From an uncultured Peptococcaceae bacterium (GTDB lineage Bacteria > Bacillota > Peptococcia > Peptococcales > Peptococcaceae), in contig CAJUDO010000040.1 in assembly GCA_910585405.1 (NCBI GenBank), positions 1-22,699 of the forward strand: a DNA stretch of 22,699 nucleotides, written 5' to 3'. Both the position numbers and the translations under genes were made by a program. Position 1 is the stretch's first letter. The number at the start of each line of letters is the position of its first letter. Below, piece by piece: positions 1-7,192 of this stretch. The notes beneath the pieces are model-generated. The model saw only the letters and a list, made by a program, of their open reading frames with translations, was not told where the DNA came from and did no database searches.

Positions 1-135
1 TGGTACTCAGTGGGGCAACAAAAAGTACATGAACATGAAGCATTTAGAGACGTCTCTGGAAGACACCTCTATTGCCGGCTAACTTTATTTGGCCGGAGTC
101 TGCAGATATTTTTGCGCATAACTCTTGACACTACC
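1..135. mobile_element. Right end of an insertion sequence (partial)
   Basis: The window opens inside an ORF that ends at a TAA at 80-82. About 50 bases later comes a probable terminal inverted repeat at 111-135. Read from the outside inwards (minus strand), it begins GGTAGTGTCAAGAG and ends in the core TGCGCAAA. The probable left end of the IS256-type relic at 22158-22182 has the same TGCGCAAA core at the same distance from its tip, with about 14 of 25 positions equal by eye. The host reading frame of the M56 protease gene stops exactly at this repeat: its last arginine codon and TAG stop are made partly of repeat bases. That supports an insertion boundary between 135 and 136. The family (IS256-like) is inferred from the repeat only. 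Confidence 0.6.
2..82 (+). CDS. C-terminal end of a probable transposase (partial at window edge)
   Basis: An open frame enters from the left edge and runs 26 codons to TAA. Its final residues are KHLETSLEDTSIAG, preceded by GTQWGNKKYMNM. It sits immediately inside a probable IS terminal repeat, so it is most likely the tail of that element's transposase. No catalytic residue is in view and I cannot match this tail to a family from memory. It could instead be an accessory ORF of the element. Confidence 0.4.
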   Translation, partial: GTQWGNKKYMNMKHLETSLEDTSIAG

Positions 136-901
136 GCAGTGTATCGCTATAGCAGCGTTTTTGTTTATCGTCCAGTTGACAAATGGCCTGTTCATCGCAG
201 GCCAACTCCACATCACGGCTGTAAAAATGCCAAGCAAGCCACACCAGCGGATTCATCCAGTGTAGCAATACCGCCAGCCAAAACAGCGGCTTCAGCAAAA
301 AATCCCTGCGGGCAATATGGCTGCGCTCATGGAGCAGTACCCATTGCTGTTCCTCCTCCGCCAAATCAAAGGGCAGGTAGATTTTGGGATTCAAAATGCC
401 AAAGACAAAGGGAGAGGCGATCGTATCGCACAGATAAACACCATCCCCGGCGGGTAGCGCTTCCCGCAGCTGCTGTCGCAGCCGCAACCAGCTTATGAGC
501 GTATACCCGCACAGCACTGCAATGCCCAACAACCACAAACGAGCCGCCAGAAACAGATAGATTTGCAGTGGGTTGACACTGCCCTGCGGGTTGGGTGCGG
601 AAGTTTGTGCCAATATGGGATTGATTGTTTCATCGGCAATGTGGTTGATTGACTCTGCGGCAGTCTGTACCTGCGGTGTCGTATAGACAATTTCCGGCTG
701 AATAGACTGATGCTGCGGTACTAGACTGAATTCCGCTTCCAATGTCACCGGACACAGCAGCCGAAACAGAACCACCATCCACAGCAGACACACATATTTT
801 TTCGGTACTGGCCGCAGCAGCAAGCGCAGTAACAACACGACTCCAACCACCCAACTAGCCGTCAGGGATAGATTCACGATATCTAAAAAAATCTCATCCA
901 T
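131..901 (-). CDS. blaR1: BlaR1/MecR1-like M56 antirepressor metalloprotease, C-terminally truncated by IS
   Basis: Membrane-embedded zinc metalloprotease of the M56 family, which in known systems cleaves or inactivates a BlaI-type repressor after signal detection. Hydrophobic segments lie near residues 14-30, 36-52, 110-137 and 201-225. The HEXXH zinc motif is HERSH at residues 191-195, and a third ligand is probably Glu232 in ELACDE. The start ATG overlaps the blaI stop codon (TAATG), so the two are translationally coupled. The frame ends at residue 256, right after CYSDTLR. Family members continue past this point (typically YAETLL and onward into an extracytoplasmic sensor or other C-terminal region). 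The stop codon TAG (131-133) lies within the inverted repeat of the IS at the left edge, so the missing part was displaced by insertion. The protease active site is intact, but signal input is probably lost. Which ligand the full protein sensed cannot be told. Confidence 0.85.
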   Translation of the reverse strand: MDEIFLDIVNLSLTASWVVGVVLLLRLLLRPVPKKYVCLLWMVVLFRLLCPVTLEAEFSLVPQHQSIQPEIVYTTPQVQTAAESINHIADETINPILAQTSAPNPQGSVNPLQIYLFLAARLWLLGIAVLCGYTLISWLRLRQQLREALPAGDGVYLCDTIASPFVFGILNPKIYLPFDLAEEEQQWVLLHERSHIARRDFLLKPLFWLAVLLHWMNPLVWLAWHFYSRDVELACDEQAICQLDDKQKRCYSDTLR

Positions 902-1266
902 TATCGCACCTCCTTGTGCTGGTCAATCATCGCCTTTAACTCTTCTGCCTCCTGTTCCGACAGGGTATTTCCGCCCAAAAATGCTGCGATAAAGCCGGGC
1001 AAGGAACCGCCGAAGGTGCGCTTCACAAACTGACGGCTCTCACCTCGTTGGATTTCCTCCTGGGGAATTATTGATGTGACTACCGAGTTTTCCGTTTGAA
1101 AAATGCCCCGCTCACACAATCGCTTCAACACCGTGTAAGTGGTAGTCCGTTTCCATTCCAGCTGCTCCTGACAAAGCTGTATCAGCTCCTTTGTTGTTAC
1201 CGGCTCGTGGGCCCACACAATGCAGGCGAATCGATATTCACTTTCAAATATTTTTGGTGTTTCCAT
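901..1266 (-). CDS. blaI: BlaI/MecI/CopY-family transcriptional repressor
   Basis: A 121-residue winged-helix repressor of the BlaI/MecI family, which binds dyad operators as a dimer. The N-terminal half shows the family pattern: SEYRFACIVWAHEPVTTKEL, then WKRTTTYTVLKRLCERG (the recognition-helix region). The C-terminal half (about residues 85-121) is the dimerisation region, ending in an acidic helix SEQEAEELKAMID. The RBS AAAGGAGG lies just before the ATG at 1264-1266. It is co-transcribed with the M56 protease gene downstream (1-nt overlap). Two operator dyads and a promoter lie about 130 bases upstream of its start, so autoregulation is expected. Its wider target is unknown: no beta-lactamase gene is in the window, and gut Firmicutes use BlaI/BlaR1-type pairs for various stress genes. 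Confidence 0.88.
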   Translation of the reverse strand: METPKIFESEYRFACIVWAHEPVTTKELIQLCQEQLEWKRTTTYTVLKRLCERGIFQTENSVVTSIIPQEEIQRGESRQFVKRTFGGSLPGFIAAFLGGNTLSEQEAEELKAMIDQHKEVR

Positions 1267-1365
1267 TTTTATCCTCCTTTTTGTATGTCATCATAACTGT
1301 AAGAACGTTCTTTTTTACTAGTAGGTTTTCTGTTAGGCGATGTTGTGACTGGTCAACATACCGGC

Positions 1366-1393
1366 AAGTTTGTCTAACATATTAGACAAACTT
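1366..1393. promoter_or_regulatory. BlaI-type operator 1 (perfect 12-bp inverted repeat)
   Basis: AAGTTTGTCTAA (1366-1377) is separated by CATA from its perfect inverse complement TTAGACAAACTT (1382-1393). It lies just downstream of the blaI -10 box. The core GTCTAA-N4-TTAGAC recurs in the adjacent dyad. BlaI/MecI proteins bind dyads of this general kind, with TACA/TGTA cores in staphylococci; the half-site here differs, so the assignment to this BlaI rests on position. Confidence 0.7.
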
Positions 1394-1422
1394 AGTCTAA
1401 TCCGTTAGACAAAAAAAGTCAA
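1394..1422 (-). promoter_or_regulatory. Promoter of the blaI-blaR1 operon
   Basis: On the minus strand, TTGACT (1417-1422) is followed after exactly 17 bases by TAGACT (1394-1399), a good -35 and an acceptable -10 box. The spacer and -10 are occupied by the second GTCTAA operator dyad, so a bound repressor would block RNA polymerase. Confidence 0.65.
1395..1410. promoter_or_regulatory. BlaI-type operator 2
   Basis: GTCTAA (1395-1400), TCCG, TTAGAC (1405-1410) repeats the core and the 4-base spacer of operator 1. The two dyad centres are 23 bases apart, roughly two helical turns. The dyad overlaps the -10 box and spacer of the blaI promoter. Confidence 0.7.
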
Positions 1423-1648
1423 GAAAAATGTGGGAGAACTTGTAAACAAAAAAGCCTCAAAGATGCGCTTCTGGTAGACAGACTAAGGTGCAGCGGCATT
1501 GGAGAAAGCCGATTTTAAAATTGCGATTGCGATACTGCGCAAATAATTGTTTATATGTTATTTGCTGAAAATACTGTTATAAAACAATTGCGATTTTTTA
1601 TTGAGATATGCAAAGTGTTATAGTATAATAACGGTAGAGGTGACAGTG
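1411..1648. other. Intergenic region between the divergent blaI and ytoI-like genes
   Basis: Together with the operators this makes a 382-base gene-free stretch (1267-1648). Beyond the blaI promoter and operators and the ytoI promoter, I see a short TTGCG-ATACTG-CGCAA inverted repeat at about 1526-1542 and two further ATTGCGAT words nearby. I see no supported ORF or RNA gene here. Confidence 0.4.
1601..1629 (+). promoter_or_regulatory. Promoter of the ytoI-like gene
   Basis: TTGAGA (1601-1606) and a perfect TATAAT (1624-1629) are separated by 17 bases. Transcription would begin near 1636, only about 13 bases before the chosen ATG at 1649. This excludes the upstream in-frame TTG at 1601 as the start, because it is the -35 box itself. 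Confidence 0.7.
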
Positions 1649-2962
1649 ATGACGGCAACGAAACATGAATTGATTTTGAAATACATAGAAACCTTACCGG
1701 TGGGCACGAAGGTATCTGTACGCCAGATTGCCAAAGACTTGGAGGTCAGTGAGGGTACAGCCTATCGCGCTATCAAACAGGCGGAAAATGTGGGCCTAGT
1801 CAGTTCCATTCCCAAGGTAGCGACCATTCGCATTGAGCAGCCGGTAAAAAAACAGTTGGAGGACATGACGCTGCACGAGATTAATCTCATCGTGGAGGGT
1901 TCTTTTTTGACAGGACAAAATTATAGTGCGAGAATCCCAAAATCTTTCGCGGTGTGTTTCAGCAAGGAGGAATTGCTGGGGAAACATGTGGGCAGCAATA
2001 CGCTGGTCATTGTGGGCAATGTGGAGGAATTGCAGAGTTTGGCCGTGAAACGGGGCGCGGCACTGCTGGTGGTAGGTGGTACAGTACCCTCTGCCCGTGT
2101 GCTGCGGCAGGCAGAGGATACCGGCACGCCAGTCATGGCTTCTCCGTATGATGCTTTTGAAACGATTTCCATGATTAATAAGGCAATTTATGAGAGATTG
2201 GTACAGCAGGATTTGGTGCGCATCGGTGATATTATGAAGCGGGATGTGGCTACTTTGTATCCCTATGATACGATTTTGGATTGGCATGAATTGACATTGA
2301 AATCAGGGCACAGCAATTTCCCGGTTATCAATGGGGAAAATAAATTGTTGGGTGTAGTGACACCTTTGAGTGTGACGGGAATGAGCAGTAATATGCCTAT
2401 CAGTGAAGTGATGGATACAGAAATGCTGACAGCGCGGGCAGACAATCTGGTAAGCCACATTTCTCGTCTATTAGTATGGGAAGATTGTGATATGATTCCT
2501 GTAGTGGATGATGACAGCCATTTGGTAGGTGTAGTAAACAGGCAGGATATTATTCAGGCGTTGCAACAAACACAAAAACAGCCGCAGTTTGGAGAGACGG
2601 TAGATAATTTAACTTTGAGCGGATTTAAGCTGGATGATGCGGTAGGTGATCACCGTATTGCCATTGTGGGAAATGTCACGCAATTTATGATGAATGAAGT
2701 AAATATTGCCAGCTCTGGAGCGATTACCATGATCGTCAGCAATGCAGCGACGATTGCGGCACGAAAGCTCCTTCGCTTACAGACAGTCGTGGATGAGCAG
2801 CATTTGATTTGCGTCGAGCCTATCAGTCAGGATGAAACCATCTCTGTGGTGGTGGAATTATTGCAGTTTGACAAAAAATACGGTAAGGTTGAAGTGATTG
2901 TGCGTTCCGGGGAGCAATTGAAATATAAAGCATATCTTATTTTGAAGGTGTTAAAAAAATAG
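1649..2962 (+). CDS. ytoI: HTH-DRTGG-CBS-hotdog nucleotide-responsive protein (YtoI family)
   Basis: A cytoplasmic multidomain protein of 437 residues. It has an N-terminal winged-helix region (about 5-60, with SVRQIAKDLEVSEGTAYRAI), a DRTGG domain (about 72-180), a pair of CBS domains (about 190-305) and a C-terminal hotdog-fold thioesterase-like domain (about 325-437). This order matches B. subtilis YtoI. CBS pairs bind adenine nucleotides such as AMP, ATP or c-di-AMP, so a ligand-controlled regulatory role is likely; the real substrate and DNA target are unknown. ATG 1649 is preceded by AGAGGTGA at a 5-base spacing and is supported by the promoter position. As in Bacillus it lies close to dnaE; here dnaE follows directly, with no nrnA gene between them. 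Confidence 0.85.
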   Translation: MTATKHELILKYIETLPVGTKVSVRQIAKDLEVSEGTAYRAIKQAENVGLVSSIPKVATIRIEQPVKKQLEDMTLHEINLIVEGSFLTGQNYSARIPKSFAVCFSKEELLGKHVGSNTLVIVGNVEELQSLAVKRGAALLVVGGTVPSARVLRQAEDTGTPVMASPYDAFETISMINKAIYERLVQQDLVRIGDIMKRDVATLYPYDTILDWHELTLKSGHSNFPVINGENKLLGVVTPLSVTGMSSNMPISEVMDTEMLTARADNLVSHISRLLVWEDCDMIPVVDDDSHLVGVVNRQDIIQALQQTQKQPQFGETVDNLTLSGFKLDDAVGDHRIAIVGNVTQFMMNEVNIASSGAITMIVSNAATIAARKLLRLQTVVDEQHLICVEPISQDETISVVVELLQFDKKYGKVEVIVRSGEQLKYKAYLILKVLKK

Positions 2963-3051
2963 TGGAATGGATACAGGAAAGACTTGGGAGTATTTATTTT
3001 TTGAGGCACACGGCAAAAATATAGGTGCATTAGCGGGAGAAAGGATAGAAC

Positions 3052-6000
3052 ATGGAGCCATTTGTACATTTACATAATCATACAGCGTATAGTTTATTGG
3101 ACGGCGCCAGTAAAATTGAAGATCTGATAAAACGGGCACAGGAGCTCAATATGCCTGCTATGGCCATTACCGACCATGGTGTGATGTATGGCGCGGTGGA
3201 TTTTTATAAAGCGTGTAAAAAAGCTGGAATCAAGCCTATCATCGGGTGCGAGGTTTATGTGGCATCTCGCACTCGCTTTGACAGACAGGCAGGATTAGAT
3301 GACAGCTCCTATCATTTGATTTTATTAGTAAAAAATGAAACAGGATATCGCAATTTGTCCAAGCTGGAAACCTTAGCTTCTTTGGAAGGATTTTATTATA
3401 AGCCCAGAGTGGACAGGGAGCTTTTGGCGCAATACCATGAGGGGCTCATTGCGCTGTCAGGCTGTATGGCCGGAGAAGTGGCACAAAAAATCCTGCAGGA
3501 AGATTTGGATGGCGCCAGGGAAGCAGCACTGTGGTACAAAGATACTTTCGGCGCTGAAAATTATTATTTTGAAGTGCAAAATCACGGAATTCATGAACAG
3601 ATGCAAATCAATTATCATCTGAATTTATTGAGTCAGGAATTGGATATTCCCTTAGTAGCCACCAATGACAATCATTATGTCTATGCAGAGGATGCCAAAA
3701 CTCAGGATGTGATGCTTTGCATCCAGACAGGGAAAACCTTAGACGATGTAAACCGCATGCGGTTTGACAGCAATAATTTTTATTTGAAGAGCTATGAAGA
3801 AATGCAGCAAGCATTGGGAGATTACCCGGAATCACTGCGCACGCCGCTGAAAATTGCGGAGCAATGCAATTTTGATTTCACTTTTGGCGAAAATCATATG
3901 CCGATTTTTGATGTGCCGGAAGGATATACGTTGGACAGTTATTTTGAAGAATTGTGCCGCAAAGAGATTGCTACCCGTTATAATCCGGTCACCGAAGAGG
4001 TATTGGAACGTTTGGACTATGAACTTTCGGTGATTAAGCAGATGGGCTATTCGGGGTATTTTCTCATTGTTTGGGACTTTATCCGTTTTGCACGAGAAAA
4101 AGGCATTTATGTGGGACCAGGACGGGGATCGGCGGCGGGCAGCATTGTATCCTATGCGCTGCACATTACGGATATTGACCCGTTAAAATATGATTTGCTT
4201 TTTGAGCGTTTTTTGAATCCAGAACGGGTTAGTATGCCTGATATTGATATTGATTTTTGCTACGAACGGCGTGGTGAGGTCATTGACTATGTTATTGAAA
4301 AGTATGGACAGGACCATGTCTGCCAGATTATTACCTTTGGTACCATGGCCGCCCGCGGTGCCATTCGCGATGTGGGCAGAGTGATGAATGTGCCCATTGC
4401 TACAGTCAATAAGGTTGCAAAAGCCATTCCCAATGAATTGGGAATGACCATTGATAAGGCGCTCCATGCATCACAGGAATTGCGCAATTATTGCGATGAG
4501 GACGCACAGATTGCGGAACTGATAGCTACGGCGCAAAAGCTGGAAGGACTGCCCCGCCATGCAGGTACCCATGCCGCTGGCGTGGTAATTTCCAAAGAAC
4601 CGCTAGATCATTATCTTCCCTTGCAGAAATCGGCAGAATGCGGTGTGATTACCCAATATGCCAAGGAAAATGTAGAAGAAATCGGTCTTTTGAAGATGGA
4701 CTTTTTAGGTCTGCGCACACTGACTGTTATTAATAAAGCAGTAGATTTAATTAAAGAAAATCAGGGTGTGGTTTTGGATTTTGCAACGATGCCTATGGAT
4801 GATGCTGCAACTTATAAGTTGCTATGTGATGGGGACAGCATCGGGGTGTTCCAAATGGAAAGCACCGGTTTACGAGCGATTATGCGGGAATTGGAGCCCA
4901 ACAGCTTAGAAGACATCACTGCTATGGTGGCGCTCTACCGTCCTGGTCCGCTGAAAAGCGGCATGGTAGATGACTTGATTGAGCGCAAGCATGGCCGTAA
5001 AGAAATAGAATATCTTCATCCTTCATTGGAGCCAATACTGCAGCCAACCTACGGTGTGATTCTGTATCAGGAGCAGGTTATGCTGATTGCTCGCGATTTG
5101 GCAGGATTTTCTCTGGGACAGGCAGATATGCTGCGCCGCGCTATGGGTAAGAAAAAGCCGGAAATTATTGCTGCCATGAAACAGGATTTTATGGACGGGG
5201 CAGAGCGGAATCAGGTAGACCGTACCGTGGCGGCCAAGGTATTTGAGCTCATCGAGTATTTTGCCGGCTATGGTTTCAATAAAAGTCATAGCGCCGCTTA
5301 TGCCATTGTGGCTTATCAAACGGCTTATTTAAAGGCTCATTATCCCGTGGAATTTATGGCGGCGTTATTGACCAGCATCATGGATTCAGCCGATCGGGTG
5401 TCGTTTTATATTGCGGAATGCAAGCGTATGAATATCGCGGTGCTGACTCCCGATGTCAATGAGAGTCAGGAAAACTTTACGGTGAGCAATGGGCGGATTC
5501 GTTTTGGTCTGGCGGCGATGAAAAATGTGGGGAAGGGCGCTATGCAGTCCATTATTCAGGTGCGCAATGAGGATGGGCCATTTACCTCCCTGCAAGATTT
5601 TTGCGCAAGGGTGGATTTAAGCCAGGTGAATAAACGCATGCTGGAGAATTTAATTAAGGGCGGTGCATTTGATTCTTTAGGAGGAAATAAACGTCAGCTT
5701 TTGGATATTTTAGATTTATGTCTGGAGCAGGGCAATGAAATTCGCCGCAATAAGGCCAGTCAACAGCTTTCTCTGTTCGACTTTACGGGGCAGAGCGAGC
5801 AGAGTGGGTACGGCGTGATTCCCCTACCGGATATGCCCGAATTTAGCACCCGCGAGTTGCTGGATATGGAAAAGCAAATTTTAGGGCTGTATGTCAGCGG
5901 CCATCCTTTAGATGATTATAGGAAAGTACTGCAGGAAAAAACATCTACGACTTTGGCAGAATTGACAGAGGAGCAGGATCAGCAGCGCATAATTGTAGGC

Positions 6001-6627
6001 GGCATGATTAACAGCTTCAAAATTAACACCACCAAAAAAGGTGATACCATGGCGACCTGTCGCTTTGAAGATCTCACCGGCAGCATGGACTTGCTGGTAT
6101 TTCCCCGCATCTTTATACAGTATCGGGAGATGATTCAAAAGGATGCTATTGTGCTAGTGAAGGGCCGCTATTTGGATCAGGACGACAATCCAAAGATCTC
6201 TGCCGATGAAATCTTGCCATTGCCTGATGATGCGCAATGGGAGGAAGCCAAAAAGCAAGGAAACACGCAGCAACCCATGGGAAAGGAGCCCTATCGGACA
6301 GCGGAACAGAAGACAAGTGTTTCTCGCAGAACGGAACCAGTTGTACAGGTGGCTTCCCTGCAGGAGGTTGCCAATAAAAAGTCAAAAAAATTATATTTGC
6401 GTTTACAAGGTGAAAATAAAGCAATTCCTGTGCAGGAAAAATTGAAGCGGATATTGCGGCAGCATCACGGTGAAACGCCAGTATATTTTTATTTCAGTGA
6501 TGAAAAACGGTTAATGCTGGCAGAATACAGCTATTGGGTGAACAATGAAATTGATTTGATTATGTTTTTGAGCCAGCTTTTAGGGGCGGAAAATATCTCT
6601 GTAAAAGAAAATCAGGAAAAAGGATGA
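3052..6627 (+). CDS. dnaE: DNA polymerase III subunit alpha (DnaE)
   Basis: Replicative C-family DNA polymerase of 1191 residues, a normal DnaE length. The N-terminal PHP domain begins at once with the metal-binding pattern HLHNHTAYSLLDG (His6, 8, 10). The palm carries PDIDIDF at residues 396-402, with catalytic aspartates probably 399 and 401. The third aspartate is Asp550 in KMDFLGLRTLTVI. The glycine-rich GPGRGSAAGSIVSYAL lies just before the palm motif. The tudor/HhH region is followed by an OB fold (IVGGMINSFKI onwards, near residues 980-1060), which binds single-stranded DNA. It lacks the inserted proofreading exonuclease of PolC. The ATG follows GAGAAAGGA. A coaD start lies 7 bases after the stop, so the two are probably co-transcribed. 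In Firmicutes with PolC, DnaE extends primers; whether PolC exists here cannot be seen. Confidence 0.97.
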   Translation: MEPFVHLHNHTAYSLLDGASKIEDLIKRAQELNMPAMAITDHGVMYGAVDFYKACKKAGIKPIIGCEVYVASRTRFDRQAGLDDSSYHLILLVKNETGYRNLSKLETLASLEGFYYKPRVDRELLAQYHEGLIALSGCMAGEVAQKILQEDLDGAREAALWYKDTFGAENYYFEVQNHGIHEQMQINYHLNLLSQELDIPLVATNDNHYVYAEDAKTQDVMLCIQTGKTLDDVNRMRFDSNNFYLKSYEEMQQALGDYPESLRTPLKIAEQCNFDFTFGENHMPIFDVPEGYTLDSYFEELCRKEIATRYNPVTEEVLERLDYELSVIKQMGYSGYFLIVWDFIRFAREKGIYVGPGRGSAAGSIVSYALHITDIDPLKYDLLFERFLNPERVSMPDIDIDFCYERRGEVIDYVIEKYGQDHVCQIITFGTMAARGAIRDVGRVMNVPIATVNKVAKAIPNELGMTIDKALHASQELRNYCDEDAQIAELIATAQKLEGLPRHAGTHAAGVVISKEPLDHYLPLQKSAECGVITQYAKENVEEIGLLKMDFLGLRTLTVINKAVDLIKENQGVVLDFATMPMDDAATYKLLCDGDSIGVFQMESTGLRAIMRELEPNSLEDITAMVALYRPGPLKSGMVDDLIERKHGRKEIEYLHPSLEPILQPTYGVILYQEQVMLIARDLAGFSLGQADMLRRAMGKKKPEIIAAMKQDFMDGAERNQVDRTVAAKVFELIEYFAGYGFNKSHSAAYAIVAYQTAYLKAHYPVEFMAALLTSIMDSADRVSFYIAECKRMNIAVLTPDVNESQENFTVSNGRIRFGLAAMKNVGKGAMQSIIQVRNEDGPFTSLQDFCARVDLSQVNKRMLENLIKGGAFDSLGGNKRQLLDILDLCLEQGNEIRRNKASQQLSLFDFTGQSEQSGYGVIPLPDMPEFSTRELLDMEKQILGLYVSGHPLDDYRKVLQEKTSTTLAELTEEQDQQRIIVGGMINSFKINTTKKGDTMATCRFEDLTGSMDLLVFPRIFIQYREMIQKDAIVLVKGRYLDQDDNPKISADEILPLPDDAQWEEAKKQGNTQQPMGKEPYRTAEQKTSVSRRTEPVVQVASLQEVANKKSKKLYLRLQGENKAIPVQEKLKRILRQHHGETPVYFYFSDEKRLMLAEYSYWVNNEIDLIMFLSQLLGAENISVKENQEKG

Positions 6628-6634
6628 GGATAGA

Positions 6635-7120
6635 TTGAAAACAGCAGTGTATGCGGGGACGTTTGATCCAATTACCGATGGACATTTGAGTGTGCTATCC
6701 AGTGCGGCGAAAGTATTTGATGAAGTAATAGTGGGCGTTGCCGCTGATAATAATAAAAAAACTCTGTTTACGCTGGAGGAACGTACCCAGTTGGCTAAGC
6801 TAAGTACGGCCCATTTGAACAATGTGCGTGTGGAAGCATTTTCCGGTCTTTTGGTCAATTTCGCTCGCAGTCAGGGTGCTACGGCGTTGGTGCGGGGGCT
6901 GCGCGTTGTTTCGGATTTTGAGTATGAGATGCAGATGGCCCTATTCAATAAGGATTTATGCAGTGACTTGGAGACCGTTTTTTTTATTGCCGATGCAACC
7001 CATTCCTTTATCAGCTCTAGTCAGGTGCGCAATATTGCCAGTCTGGGCGGTGATATCAGCAAGTATGTGTCTGAGCCAGTGGTCAAAGCGTTACGGAGGA
7101 AATATCAAGACCACACGTAA
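6635..7120 (+). CDS. coaD: Pantetheine-phosphate adenylyltransferase (CoaD)
   Basis: Catalyses ATP plus 4'-phosphopantetheine to dephospho-CoA and pyrophosphate, the penultimate step of coenzyme A synthesis. The 161-residue length is typical. It starts KTAVYAGTFDPITDGH, containing the nucleotidyltransferase (T/H)xGH motif as TDGH at 14-17. It also has RGLR at 87-90 and the second signature ISSSQVR at 126-132. The start is a TTG at 6635 with AAAGGATGAGGA upstream and no competing ATG nearby. It lies 7 bases behind dnaE. The product is soluble and normally a hexamer. Confidence 0.96.
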   Translation: MKTAVYAGTFDPITDGHLSVLSSAAKVFDEVIVGVAADNNKKTLFTLEERTQLAKLSTAHLNNVRVEAFSGLLVNFARSQGATALVRGLRVVSDFEYEMQMALFNKDLCSDLETVFFIADATHSFISSSQVRNIASLGGDISKYVSEPVVKALRRKYQDHT

Positions 7121-7192
7121 GTGAAATGTCATACAGTTCCGTAGAAGCAAGATACTATGAAATATGTTTCGATAGAAGGAGTTGGATGATTG

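Noticed and set aside
10..498. 162-codon plus-strand frame near the left edge
   Set aside because: It is antisense to the M56 protease, mixes IS and host sequence, has no RBS, and its composition (many Pro/Arg/Ala) looks like a shadow of the minus-strand gene.
1301..1312. Palindrome AAGAACGTTCTT as a LexA/SOS box
   Set aside because: Gram-positive SOS boxes have GAAC and GTTC separated by four bases; here they abut. It lies downstream of the blaI promoter with no SOS gene nearby.
1796..2287. 163-codon minus-strand frame opposite the ytoI-like gene
   Set aside because: His/Gln-rich shadow of a gene with clear domains on the other strand.
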